Shown in pieces: positions 34,332 through 43,315 of a DNA stretch of 58,876 nucleotides. Positions within the stretch are counted from its first letter, which is position 1, and every line of letters starts with the position of its first letter. Under the pieces are notes generated by a model that saw only the letters and a list, made by a program, of their open reading frames with translations, did not search any database and had not been told where the DNA came from. The translations under genes and the position numbers were made by a program. The DNA is from Bacteroidota bacterium. Its GTDB lineage: Bacteria > Bacteroidota > Bacteroidia > Chitinophagales > BACL12. The stretch spans positions 1 through 58,876 of the forward strand of contig WGOA01000029.1 of the NCBI GenBank assembly GCA_016124275.1. The letters run 5' to 3'.

Positions 34332-35384
34332 TCAGGTACCCGCCTTACGGCTCGCCATACCTTTCCCCGCCAATCGTTGCTCCCACTCCCAGGCGCTTTC
34401 CATCATCGTATTGATGTCGCGAGTGGCCTGCCAGCCGAGTAAATTGCGGGCCTTGTTGTTGTCGGCGTAGATGGCGACGACGTCGCCGGCGCGACGGGGA
34501 CCATAAGTTACGTTCAGTTTGAGGCCGGAGGCGCGCTCAAAGGCGTGGATAGCTTCTAATACGGTGACGCCGTTGCCAGAGCCCAGGTTAAATACTTCGC
34601 AGTTTGCGCTGTTCCGGGATTGGGCCAGGTACTGCAGGGCGAGCGTATGACCGTGGGCGATGTCCATGACGTGGATGTAGTCGCGCACGCAGGAGCCATC
34701 GCGGGTGGGGTAGTCGGTGCCAAACACGGTTAAAGACGCTTGCAGGCCAGCACCGAAACGGGTAATGTTGGGGATCAGGTTTTGCGGCTGGCCAAGGGGC
34801 ACTTCGCCATTCAAACCGCTTTCGTGGGCGCCGCCGGGGTTGAAGTAGCGCAGCAGGATAAAGCGGTCTTGCGGACGGGCAGCTGCCACAGCGCGAATAA
34901 TTGCTTCGCCCAGTTGCTTGGTATGGGCATAGGGTGATTCTGCCTCAGGCAGCGGCGTTTCTTCAGTGACCGGCATGATTTCTACATTGCCGTAAACCGA
35001 ACAGGAAGAGGAAAACACGAAATCGCGGACGCCGAATTCGGCACAACATGCCAGCACATTGTTCAAGCTGTTGATGTTGTTGCGGTAATACAACAATGGA
35101 TCTGCCACGGATTCGGGCACCGACTTAAAAGCGGCGAAATGGATGACCCCGCTCAGCGACGGATAACGGGCAAAAAGTTCGCGGGTTGCCGCGAGATCGG
35201 TTAAATCAACGGCGTGGTTGATCATTCGCTGGCCGGTTACCGCCTCTATTCGGTCGAGGGTTGCTGCGGTTGATCGGGAATAGTTGTCTGCCGAGACCAC
35301 GGAGTAGCCGTGTTGCAGCAAGTCAATAACGGTGTGCGAGCCGATGTACCCGGTTCCACCGGTGACCAAGACCAGATTTGTCAT
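34332..35384 (-). CDS. galE: UDP-glucose 4-epimerase
   Basis: GalE interconverts UDP-glucose and UDP-galactose. The 350-residue extended SDR has the NAD motif TGGTGYIGSH, SSSCSVYGN (catalytic Ser/Thr region) and the active-site YAHTK; most family members have YGxTK. NPGGAHESGLNGE and GTDYPTRDGSCVRDYIHVMD are diagnostic of GalE. It is the last of three same-strand genes with gaps of 12-14 bases, and would supply UDP-galactose to the glycan genes nearby. Confidence 0.94.
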   Translation of the reverse strand: MTNLVLVTGGTGYIGSHTVIDLLQHGYSVVSADNYSRSTAATLDRIEAVTGQRMINHAVDLTDLAATRELFARYPSLSGVIHFAAFKSVPESVADPLLYYRNNINSLNNVLACCAEFGVRDFVFSSSCSVYGNVEIMPVTEETPLPEAESPYAHTKQLGEAIIRAVAAARPQDRFILLRYFNPGGAHESGLNGEVPLGQPQNLIPNITRFGAGLQASLTVFGTDYPTRDGSCVRDYIHVMDIAHGHTLALQYLAQSRNSANCEVFNLGSGNGVTVLEAIHAFERASGLKLNVTYGPRRAGDVVAIYADNNKARNLLGWQATRDINTMMESAWEWEQRLAGKGMASRKAGT

Positions 35385-35396
35385 GAAGGCAGGGGG

Positions 35397-36356
35397 TTAC
35401 GCAAAGGCATCGCTTGTTACTTTGCGGCGAAACCGGGGGCTGGAGACCACGCGCTCGATGCCTGTTCTCAGGTCAATTAACTCCCGGTCCAACAGCATAC
35501 GCATTTTGGTGATGTCAGGTTTCCTGCGGCGCATGTCGCCTTCTTCCAACGCCGGGCGGTGCACAATTTCGGAGCGCGAACTGGTTACCGCTATGACGGT
35601 CTCCGCGAGTTCCCGAATGCTGATCTCGTGGTCATTGCCGATGTTGACCACTTCGTTGATGGCCAGGTCTTCGTACAACGTGCTGACGCAGGCGTCGATG
35701 TTGTCGTCAATGTAGCAAAACGTGCGGGTCTGGGAGCCGTCGCCGTACACCGGAATTGGATCGTTGTTGAGCGCCCGGTGAATGAAGCGGCTCATCACAA
35801 AGTCAGAACTCTGCTTGGGTCCGTAAGTGTTAAAGAAGCGGAAAATGGTGTAGTCCAGGTCAAACTCCTGTTTGTAAGAACGGCAGAACGATTCACCCAC
35901 ATTTTTGACGACCGCATAAGGCAGTTTGCTGTTGAGCGGGGTGGTGTGTTCGTTTTGGGGGAATTCCACTGGCTCGCCATACACCTCTGACGAAGACGAA
36001 TAGAACACGCGCTTTACGCCGGTGCTTTTGCACAAGTCCAAAATGTTTTTGATGCCCTGGATGTCTTCCAAAACCATACCCGGGTTGTCCAGGGTTCGCT
36101 GCACGCCTACAACAGCGGCGTAGTGAAAAACGTAGTCAAACGAAAACGACACCATGACGGGCAGGATATCATTTAATACGTTGACATCGCACTTGATGAA
36201 TTGAAAACGGGAGGGATCACCGACAGGGAGCCGGTCTTTGGTGCCGGTTAGCAGATTGTCAACCACCACCACATAGTTGTCAGGATCGCCCAACAATTTT
36301 TCAGCAAGTGCGCTTCCCACGAAGCCCGAACCGCCGGTTACCAGAATTTTGCGCAT
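35397..36356 (-). CDS. NAD-dependent nucleotide-sugar epimerase/dehydratase (extended SDR)
   Basis: The 319-residue enzyme has GGSGFVGSALAEKL at the NAD site, SSSSEVYGEP, the catalytic YAVVK, and the sugar-nucleotide segments FNTYGPKQ and YGDGSQTRTFCYIDD. These fit the UDP-glucuronate decarboxylase / dTDP-glucose 4,6-dehydratase / epimerase branch, but the exact reaction cannot be assigned. It lies between rfbA and galE in one probable operon. If it were the dTDP-glucose dehydratase it would use the rfbA product; the sequence does not prove this. Confidence 0.85.
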   Translation of the reverse strand: MRKILVTGGSGFVGSALAEKLLGDPDNYVVVVDNLLTGTKDRLPVGDPSRFQFIKCDVNVLNDILPVMVSFSFDYVFHYAAVVGVQRTLDNPGMVLEDIQGIKNILDLCKSTGVKRVFYSSSSEVYGEPVEFPQNEHTTPLNSKLPYAVVKNVGESFCRSYKQEFDLDYTIFRFFNTYGPKQSSDFVMSRFIHRALNNDPIPVYGDGSQTRTFCYIDDNIDACVSTLYEDLAINEVVNIGNDHEISIRELAETVIAVTSSRSEIVHRPALEEGDMRRRKPDITKMRMLLDRELIDLRTGIERVVSSPRFRRKVTSDAFA

Positions 36357-36370
36357 GGCGTCAGGTTTTG

Positions 36371-37237
36371 TCAGTTTTTTCGGATCAGGTTGAGCAAATA
36401 ATGCCCGTAACCGCTTTTCAAGAGAGGTTGCGCCAACGATTCGAGTTGGGCATCACCGATGAAACCCCGCATCCAGGCCACTTCTTCGATGCAGCCAATG
36501 TTCAACCCCTGTCGCTTCTCAATGACCTCCACGTATTGCGAGGCCTGATTGAGCGATTCAAAGGTGCCCGTATCCAACCAGGCCGTTCCCCGGTCCAAAA
36601 TGGACACGTGCAATTTGCCTTGACGAAGGTATTCTTTGTTCACATCCGTGATTTCGTACTCGCCGCGGGGGCTCGGTTTCAATGCCTTGGCAATGCCCAC
36701 CACGCTGTTGTCGTAGAAATATAAGCCGGGCACGGCATAGTTGCTCTTGGGATGGAGCGGTTTTTCTTCGATGGAGATGGCGCGGTTGTTGGCATCAAAT
36801 TCCACAACGCCGTAGCGCTCGGGATCGGACACATGGTAGGCATAAATAATACCACCGTCAGGATTGCGGTTGGCGAACAGCAATTCCGCCAAACCCGTAC
36901 CATAAAATATATTATCCCCTAAAATAAGGGCTACTTTATCACTGCCGATGAACGACTCGCCAATAACAAAGGCCTGCGCCAGTCCGTTGGGTTCTGGCTG
37001 CTCTGCGTACGAAAACTGGCAACCCAGCCGCGAGCCGTCGCCGAGCAGATGCTGGAAATTGGGCAAATCGTGCGGGGTGCTGATGATCAGAATGTCCTTA
37101 ATGCCCGCCCAAAGGAGTGTGGACAAAGGATAGTAGATCATCGGTTTGTTGTAAACCGGCATCAATTGCTTGCTCAGCGCAAGGGTGATGGGGTGGAGAC
37201 GGGTTCCGGAACCGCCAGCAAGGATTATGCCCTTCAA
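36371..37237 (-). CDS. rfbA: Glucose-1-phosphate thymidylyltransferase
   Basis: RfbA makes dTDP-glucose from dTTP and glucose 1-phosphate. The 288-residue protein begins [20 protein letters not shown], the nucleotidyltransferase signature, followed by [27 protein letters not shown] and [12 protein letters not shown], all characteristic of the RmlA family. It is first in the rfbA-SDR-galE run. rfbC and rfbD are not in the window. Confidence 0.95.
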   Translation of the reverse strand: MKGIILAGGSGTRLHPITLALSKQLMPVYNKPMIYYPLSTLLWAGIKDILIISTPHDLPNFQHLLGDGSRLGCQFSYAEQPEPNGLAQAFVIGESFIGSDKVALILGDNIFYGTGLAELLFANRNPDGGIIYAYHVSDPERYGVVEFDANNRAISIEEKPLHPKSNYAVPGLYFYDNSVVGIAKALKPSPRGEYEITDVNKEYLRQGKLHVSILDRGTAWLDTGTFESLNQASQYVEVIEKRQGLNIGCIEEVAWMRGFIGDAQLESLAQPLLKSGYGHYLLNLIRKN

Positions 37238-37262
37238 AATCTGATAAATTAGGTCTAAGGTG

Positions 37263-37270
37263 CAAAGGTA
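37263..37270 (-). promoter_or_regulatory. -7 promoter box for rfbA operon (TACCTTTG)
   Basis: Read on the minus strand, TACCTTTG matches TAnnTTTG exactly, 25 bases upstream of the rfbA ATG. No convincing TTG -33 element was found. Confidence 0.5.
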
Positions 37271-37351
37271 ACCCGACTGTTCGGGCCTGTAAAGCTTTCT
37301 TCCAAAAAGCTCGGTTGCTGCGGGCTGTGGCGGCCCTTCGCCCGAAAAAAA

Positions 37352-37732
37352 CTACCCTTTGCGGGCAGCTGCATTGCTTTTGAGGTGGAAATAGAGCCAA
37401 ACAGCCCGCGAAAGGTGGAAAAGGTAGGGGGTCAGGAGCAACTGCGTGATGGCAACCATGAACAAGGCCGGCTCAAAAGAGATGCCGAAACCAAAATTCA
37501 AGACCACAAACCACAACAGGCAAAAAGGAGCGGCAAGTGCATAACTAACGAACAGCGCGCCGAAGTAAAAGCCGGGCTCGGGTTCAAAATCGGCCTGGCA
37601 ATGCGGGCAATGTTTGGGCATTTTGCCTATGCCAGCCAGGTTATAGGGGTGATGCAAAAACATCGGGGCCGAATAGCAGCGCGGGCATTGCAAGTGAACT
37701 AGGTGGTTCAAACGGGTGGTTCGGGCACTCAT
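37352..37732 (-). CDS. DUF983 family zinc-finger membrane protein
   Basis: From ATG 37732 the 126-residue protein has two Cys pairs (CPRC and CPHC) that would bind zinc, then FEPEPGFYFGALFVSYALA, the DUF983 hallmark, and two hydrophobic helices. The function is unknown in the family. A TATCTTTG promoter box (37743-37750) lies just upstream of this ATG and inside the longer ORF to 37813, which excludes the longer start. Confidence 0.88.
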   Translation of the reverse strand: MSARTTRLNHLVHLQCPRCYSAPMFLHHPYNLAGIGKMPKHCPHCQADFEPEPGFYFGALFVSYALAAPFCLLWFVVLNFGFGISFEPALFMVAITQLLLTPYLFHLSRAVWLYFHLKSNAAARKG

Positions 37733-37742
37733 AAGCGAGCTG

Positions 37743-37750
37743 CAAAGATA
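37743..37750 (-). promoter_or_regulatory. -7 promoter box for DUF983 gene (TATCTTTG)
   Basis: Exact TAnnTTTG match on the minus strand, 10 bases before the ATG at 37732. No -33 TTG at the usual distance. Confidence 0.5.
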
Positions 37751-37923
37751 CATGGGGCGAAGGGTTATTGCCGTAGCTGCGGGTTTGGCGCGTGCTCCCT
37801 GATTTTTTTGCACGGAGCGAACTTTTTGGACCCGGGTTGCGGTTATCTCAGGGTTGCCGGGTACTTTGGTGCCCGGTTAGTACGTTCCTTTCGCCACCGT
37901 CTTGCGCGTTGATTTGTACGCCT

Positions 37924-39270
37924 ATGCATCTTGTTATTCTTGGAAACGGCATTGCGGGCATTACCTGTGCCCGCCACATTCGAAAGCGCAGCGATCATCG
38001 CATTACGGTGATTTCGGGCGAAACGGATCATTTCTTTTCGCGAACGGCGCTCATGTACATCTACATGGGGCATATGAAGTACAAACATACTAAACCTTAT
38101 GAAGACCAGTTCTGGGCCAAAAACCGGATTGACCTGGTTCGGGCGTGGATCAGCCGCGTGGACCCGGCGGCGGGCAAGGTAGTGGCGTCGGACGGTCGCG
38201 AGTTTGCCTACGATAAACTGGTCATCGCCAGCGGCTCGGTGAGCAACCGGTTCGGGTGGCCGGGCCAGGATTTGCCGGGGGTGCAGGGATTGTATTCCTA
38301 CCAGGACCTGGAGTTGCTGGAGGACAATACGCGGGGGGCTGGTGCTGCGCGCGCCGTTATTGTCGGGGGCGGGCTGATCGGCATTGAATTGGCCGAAATG
38401 CTGCTGAGCCGACAAATCGCCGTGACCGTGCTGGTGCGGGAGAGCAGCTATTGGAACAATGTTTTGGCGGAGCGGGAATCGGCCCTGGTGACGCGTTACA
38501 TTCAATCGCATGGGCTGGATCTTCGGCTGGAAACGGGCTTGAAGGAAATTCAGGCGGGGGCAAACGGCCGTGCAGCTGCCGTGGTCACCGACAAAGGCGA
38601 AACCATCGCCTGCCAGGTTGTGGGCCTGACAGCAGGCGTTTCGCCCAACATTGGCTTCCTGGAAGGCAGCGGGCTTGAAACCAAACGCGGTGTGCTGGTA
38701 TCGCGGGCTTTTGAGACCAATCTGCCCAATGTTTACGCCATTGGCGATTGCGCGGAGTTCCGGGAGCCCTTGCCCGGGCGGCGTCCTGTGGAACAGGTCT
38801 GGTACACCGGGCGGGAGCACGGCGTGGTCCTGGCCCAAACGCTTTGTGGCCAGCGCACCGAATACGCGCCGGGACCCTGGTTCAATTCGGCCAAGTTTCT
38901 GGACCTGGAATGGCATACCTACGGCGATGTGCCCCCCACCCCCCAGCCCGATCAGGCCTCGCTGTACTGGGAAAACGCTTCGGGCCAACAAGCCGTGCAC
39001 CTGGTGTACCGCGTTTCCGATGGGCGTTTTCTGGGCATCAACAGCCTGGGCATCCGCTACCGCCACCTGGTTTTTGACCGCTTTCTGCGCGATGGCCGAA
39101 ACATAGACTTTGTTCTGGAGAACCTGGCCGCCGCCAATTTCGACCCCGAGTTTTTCCGGGCCTGGGAACCCGACATTTTGGCCACCTACAACCGGCAAAC
39201 CGGCAAAAACCTGCGCTTGAAACAGCGCAAAGGCCTCCGCGCTGTCCTTAACCTGATCAAACCCGCATGA
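37924..39270 (+). CDS. FAD-dependent NAD(P)H oxidoreductase (pyridine-nucleotide-disulfide-like fold)
   Basis: From ATG 37924 the 448-residue protein opens with the FAD motif HLVILGNGIAGITCARHI and has VIASGS, a second Rossmann motif VIVGGGLIGIELAEMLL for NAD(P)H, and the FAD-ribityl motif NVYAIGDCAEF. There is no redox-active CxxC. This places it with ferredoxin/rubredoxin reductases and NirB-like flavoproteins. The longer frame from 37792 adds residues before a complete FAD motif. Its stop overlaps the start of the membrane Fe-S protein by 4 bases (ATGA), so it most likely donates or accepts electrons with that protein. Confidence 0.88.
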   Translation: MHLVILGNGIAGITCARHIRKRSDHRITVISGETDHFFSRTALMYIYMGHMKYKHTKPYEDQFWAKNRIDLVRAWISRVDPAAGKVVASDGREFAYDKLVIASGSVSNRFGWPGQDLPGVQGLYSYQDLELLEDNTRGAGAARAVIVGGGLIGIELAEMLLSRQIAVTVLVRESSYWNNVLAERESALVTRYIQSHGLDLRLETGLKEIQAGANGRAAAVVTDKGETIACQVVGLTAGVSPNIGFLEGSGLETKRGVLVSRAFETNLPNVYAIGDCAEFREPLPGRRPVEQVWYTGREHGVVLAQTLCGQRTEYAPGPWFNSAKFLDLEWHTYGDVPPTPQPDQASLYWENASGQQAVHLVYRVSDGRFLGINSLGIRYRHLVFDRFLRDGRNIDFVLENLAAANFDPEFFRAWEPDILATYNRQTGKNLRLKQRKGLRAVLNLIKPA

Positions 39271-41057
39271 GCAATCCTGGAAACTCGCAAGCGCTTTCGC
39301 TGGTCCGTAAAACGGGCATGGCGTTGTTTTTGGCCGGTTTCGGCTACGCGCTTTTCCTGACGCTGGGCAGCAGTTACCGGCTGGACCAGGAACAGGCGGG
39401 CAAGCTTTTTGGTAGCCGATTGGAATTGATTGAAGCGGCCGATCCCGCTTTTGTGGGCAGCACCTATCGCGGCAAAGCAGCCTTTTTAGGTGCGCTGAGC
39501 GCGTTGTCTGAACAATCTGCCGATGCCGCCCGGGCCCGCTTTGGGCTCAGTGCGGCCGATGTGGAAGGGATGGTGTCGCGCAACGCGGATAAGCCCTTCG
39601 ACCTGCAGGCTGAATTGGCCCTCATGGAACAGGCCGGCACGCCGGAAAAAGCAGAAAAAACCAAAACCTGGTTGGGCTGGTATGACGGTAAAACTTTGTC
39701 TGCCAGCGAGTTGCAAACCCAGCTCAGCGCAAAAGCCGAAGGCCTGAACGCCGGCATCAGTGGCCTGGAACTGAGTCCGTATGCCGCCTTTCAGGCTTCG
39801 CGCGAAGCCAGCCTAAGCCTGGCGGCGACGCGTCCAGGACTCGCATTTTTGCTCACGTTCGGGCTGGTCATTTTAGGCGGGCTAATGCATATTTTGCCCA
39901 AAACCAGCGAGCCTGCGGGCATTAAAAACAACGGGGTGCAACAAGACGGGCTCAACAGCCGCGGGCTGATCGGCATCACGCTTGGAATCTTTCTTATTGC
40001 GTTTTACATCGTGTTGTACTGGTTCCCCGCCTGGATTGCCGAATGGTCGCTGATCACCGACCCGCTGAGTTATGCCTTGACCGGCGGCCCTTCCAGCCAG
40101 TGGTTTCTGTACGGCTGGCTCTACACGGTGGCCGTGGTGGTCATGGGCGTACGTTACGCCATCAAGTATCGCCACTCGCGCTATCAATTGGTTCGAACGG
40201 CCTCGGTCACGTTCTTCCAGATTGGTTTTGCCTTCCTGCTTTCCAACATTTTGCAGCGTTTTCAACTGCCCGCGCGGGATTTGAAAAACATCTGGCCATT
40301 GGACTACACTTTTTTCTATGAATATAATGTAGATTCAATGCTCCGCGCGGAAGTGCTACCCACAGCAGCCAAAGCGATGTTCGCCTTGGGCATCGGGCTG
40401 ATCGTTTTGGGCGTGCCCTTGCTGACCTATTTCTACGGCAAACGCTGGTACTGCTCCTGGGTTTGCGGATGCGGTGGTCTTGCTGAAACCGCTGGTGACC
40501 CGTTTCGGCATTTGAGCGACAAGTCGCTGAACGCCTGGCGTTTCGAGCGGATCAGCATCCACTCGGTGCTGGTGTTTGCTGTGCTTATGACGGCAGCCGT
40601 TGTGGCCACACAAGTGACCGGCGCGGAGCAATTCCTGGGACTAAAAACGGCCGACCTCAAGGCCTGGTACGGCTTTGGCGTGGGGTCAGTCTTTGCAGGC
40701 GTGGTTGGAACAGGCTTTTACCCGCTCATGGGCAACCGGGTTTGGTGCCGTTTCGGCTGCCCGTTGGCCGCCTACCTGGGCCTTGTGCAGCGCTTTAAAT
40801 CGCGGTTCAGGATTACCACCAACGGGGGCCAGTGCATTTCATGCGGAAACTGCTCTACTTATTGTGAACAGGGCATTGACGTGCGCTGGTACGCCCAGCG
40901 GGGACAGAACATTGTTCGGTCCTCTTGTGTGGGCTGCGGCGTGTGTTCGGCGGTTTGCCCGCGGGGTGTTCTCAACCTTGAAAATGGCCCGGAAGTGGAT
41001 CGGACGGCTGTTCAGGCCATCCTTTTAGGAAAAGACAAGATTCAGGTGTTGTCCTAA
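39267..41057 (+). CDS. NapH/CcoG-like membrane iron-sulfur protein
   Basis: The 596-residue protein has one N-terminal helix (about 14-34), a ~150-residue soluble region, then about seven helices. Two membrane-side Cys motifs of the NapH type are present (YCSWVCGCGG and WCRFGCPLAAY). The C-terminus has two 4Fe-4S ferredoxin motifs: CISCGNCSTYC, with Glu replacing the usual Pro, and CVGCGVCSAVCP. Such proteins pass electrons between quinol and soluble carriers. The N-terminal soluble region is not part of ordinary NapH and I do not recognise it. It is coupled to the flavoprotein and followed by three glycosyltransferase genes. Confidence 0.85.
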   Translation: MSNPGNSQALSLVRKTGMALFLAGFGYALFLTLGSSYRLDQEQAGKLFGSRLELIEAADPAFVGSTYRGKAAFLGALSALSEQSADAARARFGLSAADVEGMVSRNADKPFDLQAELALMEQAGTPEKAEKTKTWLGWYDGKTLSASELQTQLSAKAEGLNAGISGLELSPYAAFQASREASLSLAATRPGLAFLLTFGLVILGGLMHILPKTSEPAGIKNNGVQQDGLNSRGLIGITLGIFLIAFYIVLYWFPAWIAEWSLITDPLSYALTGGPSSQWFLYGWLYTVAVVVMGVRYAIKYRHSRYQLVRTASVTFFQIGFAFLLSNILQRFQLPARDLKNIWPLDYTFFYEYNVDSMLRAEVLPTAAKAMFALGIGLIVLGVPLLTYFYGKRWYCSWVCGCGGLAETAGDPFRHLSDKSLNAWRFERISIHSVLVFAVLMTAAVVATQVTGAEQFLGLKTADLKAWYGFGVGSVFAGVVGTGFYPLMGNRVWCRFGCPLAAYLGLVQRFKSRFRITTNGGQCISCGNCSTYCEQGIDVRWYAQRGQNIVRSSCVGCGVCSAVCPRGVLNLENGPEVDRTAVQAILLGKDKIQVLS

Positions 41058-41079
41058 GTGCAGTACCATTCGCGTGTAT

Positions 41080-41087
41080 TATCTTTG
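41080..41087 (+). promoter_or_regulatory. -7 promoter box before the GT2 genes (TATCTTTG)
   Basis: TATCTTTG matches TAnnTTTG exactly, 34 bases before the TTG start at 41122. It lies inside the longer frame that starts with GTG at 41074, which argues against that start. It may give the glycosyltransferases their own transcript. Confidence 0.5.
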
Positions 41088-41121
41088 CCGGCCGCAATTC
41101 GTTTGCGGTCTATACCATCCT

Positions 41122-41811
41122 TTGCAAACAGACGTTATCATCCCCGCCTTTAACGAGGCGCCATCCATTGGCAGGGTGTTGCGGGATATCCCGAAGGAAT
41201 GGGTGCGCGAGGTCATTGTGGTTGACAATGGCTCCACAGACCAAACCAGTCAGGAGGCCAAAGCCCATGGTGCCACGGTTTTGAGCCAACCCCAAAAAGG
41301 CTACGGCAACGCTTGTTTAAAGGGCATGGCTTACTTGCAAGCCAAGCCTTTGAACGACCAACCGGACGTGGTAGTGTTCCTCGATGGGGATTTCAGCGAC
41401 TATCCTCAGGAATTGTCTAATTTAGTGGCGCCAATAGCCCGGGATGAAGCCGATTTTGTGCTGGGTTCCCGCACGTTGGGCAACAGAAAGCGTGGGTCCA
41501 TGATGCCCCAACAGCTTTTTGGCAATTGGTTGGCGACAAACCTCATCCTTCTGCTCTTTGGAACCCGTTTTACCGATCTTGGCCCCTTCCGGGCTATTCG
41601 CTTCCCCTCTTTACTGGCCCTCGGCATGATCGATCGCAACTACGGTTGGACTGTTGAAATGCAGATCAAAGCTTTGAAAAAAGGACTGCGCTGGCAGGAA
41701 GTACCCGTTTCTTACCGTCCGCGAATCGGACATTCCAAAGTGAGTGGTACGTTGCGCGGCACTGTCGGTGCTGGCTACAAGATCATCACCACCATACTCA
41801 AATACCGCTGA
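41122..41811 (+). CDS. GT2 glycosyltransferase, dolichol-phosphate-mannose-synthase-like
   Basis: From TTG 41122 the 229-residue protein begins QTDVIIPAFNEAPSIGRVL, a textbook GT2 N-terminus. VVDNGSTD and FLDGDFSDYP hold the metal/nucleotide-binding Asp residues, and FTDLGPFRAIRF and RPRIGHSKVSG are typical of the DPM1/DPG-synthase group. The enzyme would transfer a sugar to a polyprenyl phosphate at the inner face of the membrane. No ATG exists upstream; the TTG choice is based on the fold start and the promoter box. It is 4 bases from the next gene. Confidence 0.88.
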   Translation: MQTDVIIPAFNEAPSIGRVLRDIPKEWVREVIVVDNGSTDQTSQEAKAHGATVLSQPQKGYGNACLKGMAYLQAKPLNDQPDVVVFLDGDFSDYPQELSNLVAPIARDEADFVLGSRTLGNRKRGSMMPQQLFGNWLATNLILLLFGTRFTDLGPFRAIRFPSLLALGMIDRNYGWTVEMQIKALKKGLRWQEVPVSYRPRIGHSKVSGTLRGTVGAGYKIITTILKYR

Positions 41812-41815
41812 ACCC

Positions 41816-43312
41816 ATGCTCGGTGGCCTGCTGATCATCATCTCCTACACGCTTGCGCTGACCTTTATCTTCATCTATTGCATGGTGCAGTTTCACCTTG
41901 CCCTGCAATATGTAAAATGGCACCGACGCGATGACCGCAACCCGCAAATAGTCCCGGAACTTCCGGCTGAGTTGCCCATGGTCACAGTCCAACTTCCCCT
42001 GTACAACGAGTTGTACGTTACCGAGCGCTTGCTGGAAAGCATTGCTGCGTTGGATTGGCCCAAAGACCGATTGGAAATCCAGGTTTTGGATGACTCAACG
42101 GATGAGTCGTTGGAGGTAGCCGCCACAAAAGTGAAGGAACTCAAGGATCAGGGCTTCCTCATCGAGCACATTTGCCGGACAGATCGAACGGGCTACAAGG
42201 CCGGTGCGCTGCAATACGGGCTGGCTTTTGCCAAAGGGGAGTACATCGCCATCTTTGATGCCGACTTTACGCCGCTTTCTGACTTTTTGCGCAAAACCAT
42301 TCCGTGGTTTAACGACCCCAAGATCGGGGTGGTTCAGACCCGCTGGGAGCACCTCAACCGCGATTATTCGCTGCTGACCCGCATGCAGGCTTTTGCCCTG
42401 GATATGCACTTTTCGGTGGAACAACTCGGTCGCTATGCTGCGGGTTACTTCATCAACTTCAACGGCACGGCCGGGGTCTGGCGCAAAACCTGCATTGAAG
42501 ATGCCGGTGGTTGGAAGGCTGATACCCTCACCGAAGACATGGACCTGAGCTACCGCGCCCAGTTGCGCGGATGGGAGTTCTGCTACCTGGAGGGGGTCAT
42601 TTCACCGGCCGAATTGCCGACCGAAATGAGCGCGGTCAAGTCACAACAGTATCGCTGGAACAAAGGAGGCGCCGAAACTGCTCGCAAGTTGCTCGGGCGT
42701 GTGCTCAAGGCTGATCTGCCCTGGAGCATCAAATTTCACGCCGCATCGCACTTGTTCAACAATACCAACTATTTGTGGGTATTCCTGACCGCTGTGCTGA
42801 GCATTCCCCTGCTCTATGTCAAACACGAAGTTGTAATATTCGACTACTTCAAATATGCTTCATTTTTCCTTTTTGGATCACTGGCCATTGCCTATGCCTA
42901 TTATGTTTCGGCTGTATATCGCCATGAAGACCAGCCCAAGGCCTGGCGCAGTTATTTGACGCGTTTGCCGTTGTTTCTGGCCGTGGCTATGGGCTTGTCG
43001 CTGCACAATTCGCTGGCGGTTTTCCGCGGTTGGATCGGGCAGCGCTCTGCCTTTATTCGCACGCCCAAGTTTGCCATCGTTGCGGGTGCTGACAACTGGA
43101 AAAACAAGAAGTACACCTCGGGCCGTATTGGGGTGGTCACCTGGCTGGAAGGCTTGATGGGCTGCTATTTCCTGGGCGGCGTAGTGGTTGGTGTGTATTT
43201 CAAAGATTACGGCCTGATGCCTTTCCACCTGATGTCGGCCTTCGGCTTCTTATTGATCTTCTATTTTTCTGTCCGGCACGCCTGGATCGTTCCAGGCTCC
43301 AAGTCCAATTAA
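41816..43312 (+). CDS. Membrane GT2 glycosyltransferase, cellulose-synthase-like
   Basis: The 498-residue protein has an N-terminal helix, a GT2 domain with VLDDSTDES, FDADFTPL, the TEDMDLSYR acceptor motif and QQYRWNKG, the (Q/R)xxRW motif of processive enzymes. Four or so C-terminal helices follow. This is the CESA/CslA-like or glucomannan-synthase-like layout. It is packed between a DPM1-like GT2 (4-base gap) and a GT-C protein (3-base gap), suggesting assembly and export of one glycan or glycolipid. The sugar donor cannot be read from sequence. Confidence 0.9.
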   Translation: MLGGLLIIISYTLALTFIFIYCMVQFHLALQYVKWHRRDDRNPQIVPELPAELPMVTVQLPLYNELYVTERLLESIAALDWPKDRLEIQVLDDSTDESLEVAATKVKELKDQGFLIEHICRTDRTGYKAGALQYGLAFAKGEYIAIFDADFTPLSDFLRKTIPWFNDPKIGVVQTRWEHLNRDYSLLTRMQAFALDMHFSVEQLGRYAAGYFINFNGTAGVWRKTCIEDAGGWKADTLTEDMDLSYRAQLRGWEFCYLEGVISPAELPTEMSAVKSQQYRWNKGGAETARKLLGRVLKADLPWSIKFHAASHLFNNTNYLWVFLTAVLSIPLLYVKHEVVIFDYFKYASFFLFGSLAIAYAYYVSAVYRHEDQPKAWRSYLTRLPLFLAVAMGLSLHNSLAVFRGWIGQRSAFIRTPKFAIVAGADNWKNKKYTSGRIGVVTWLEGLMGCYFLGGVVVGVYFKDYGLMPFHLMSAFGFLLIFYFSVRHAWIVPGSKSN

Positions 43313-43315
43313 CAT

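Noticed and set aside
41074-41121. GTG start for the DPM1-like gene
   Set aside because: The added residues are translated from the TATCTTTG promoter box; the GT2 fold begins at 41122.
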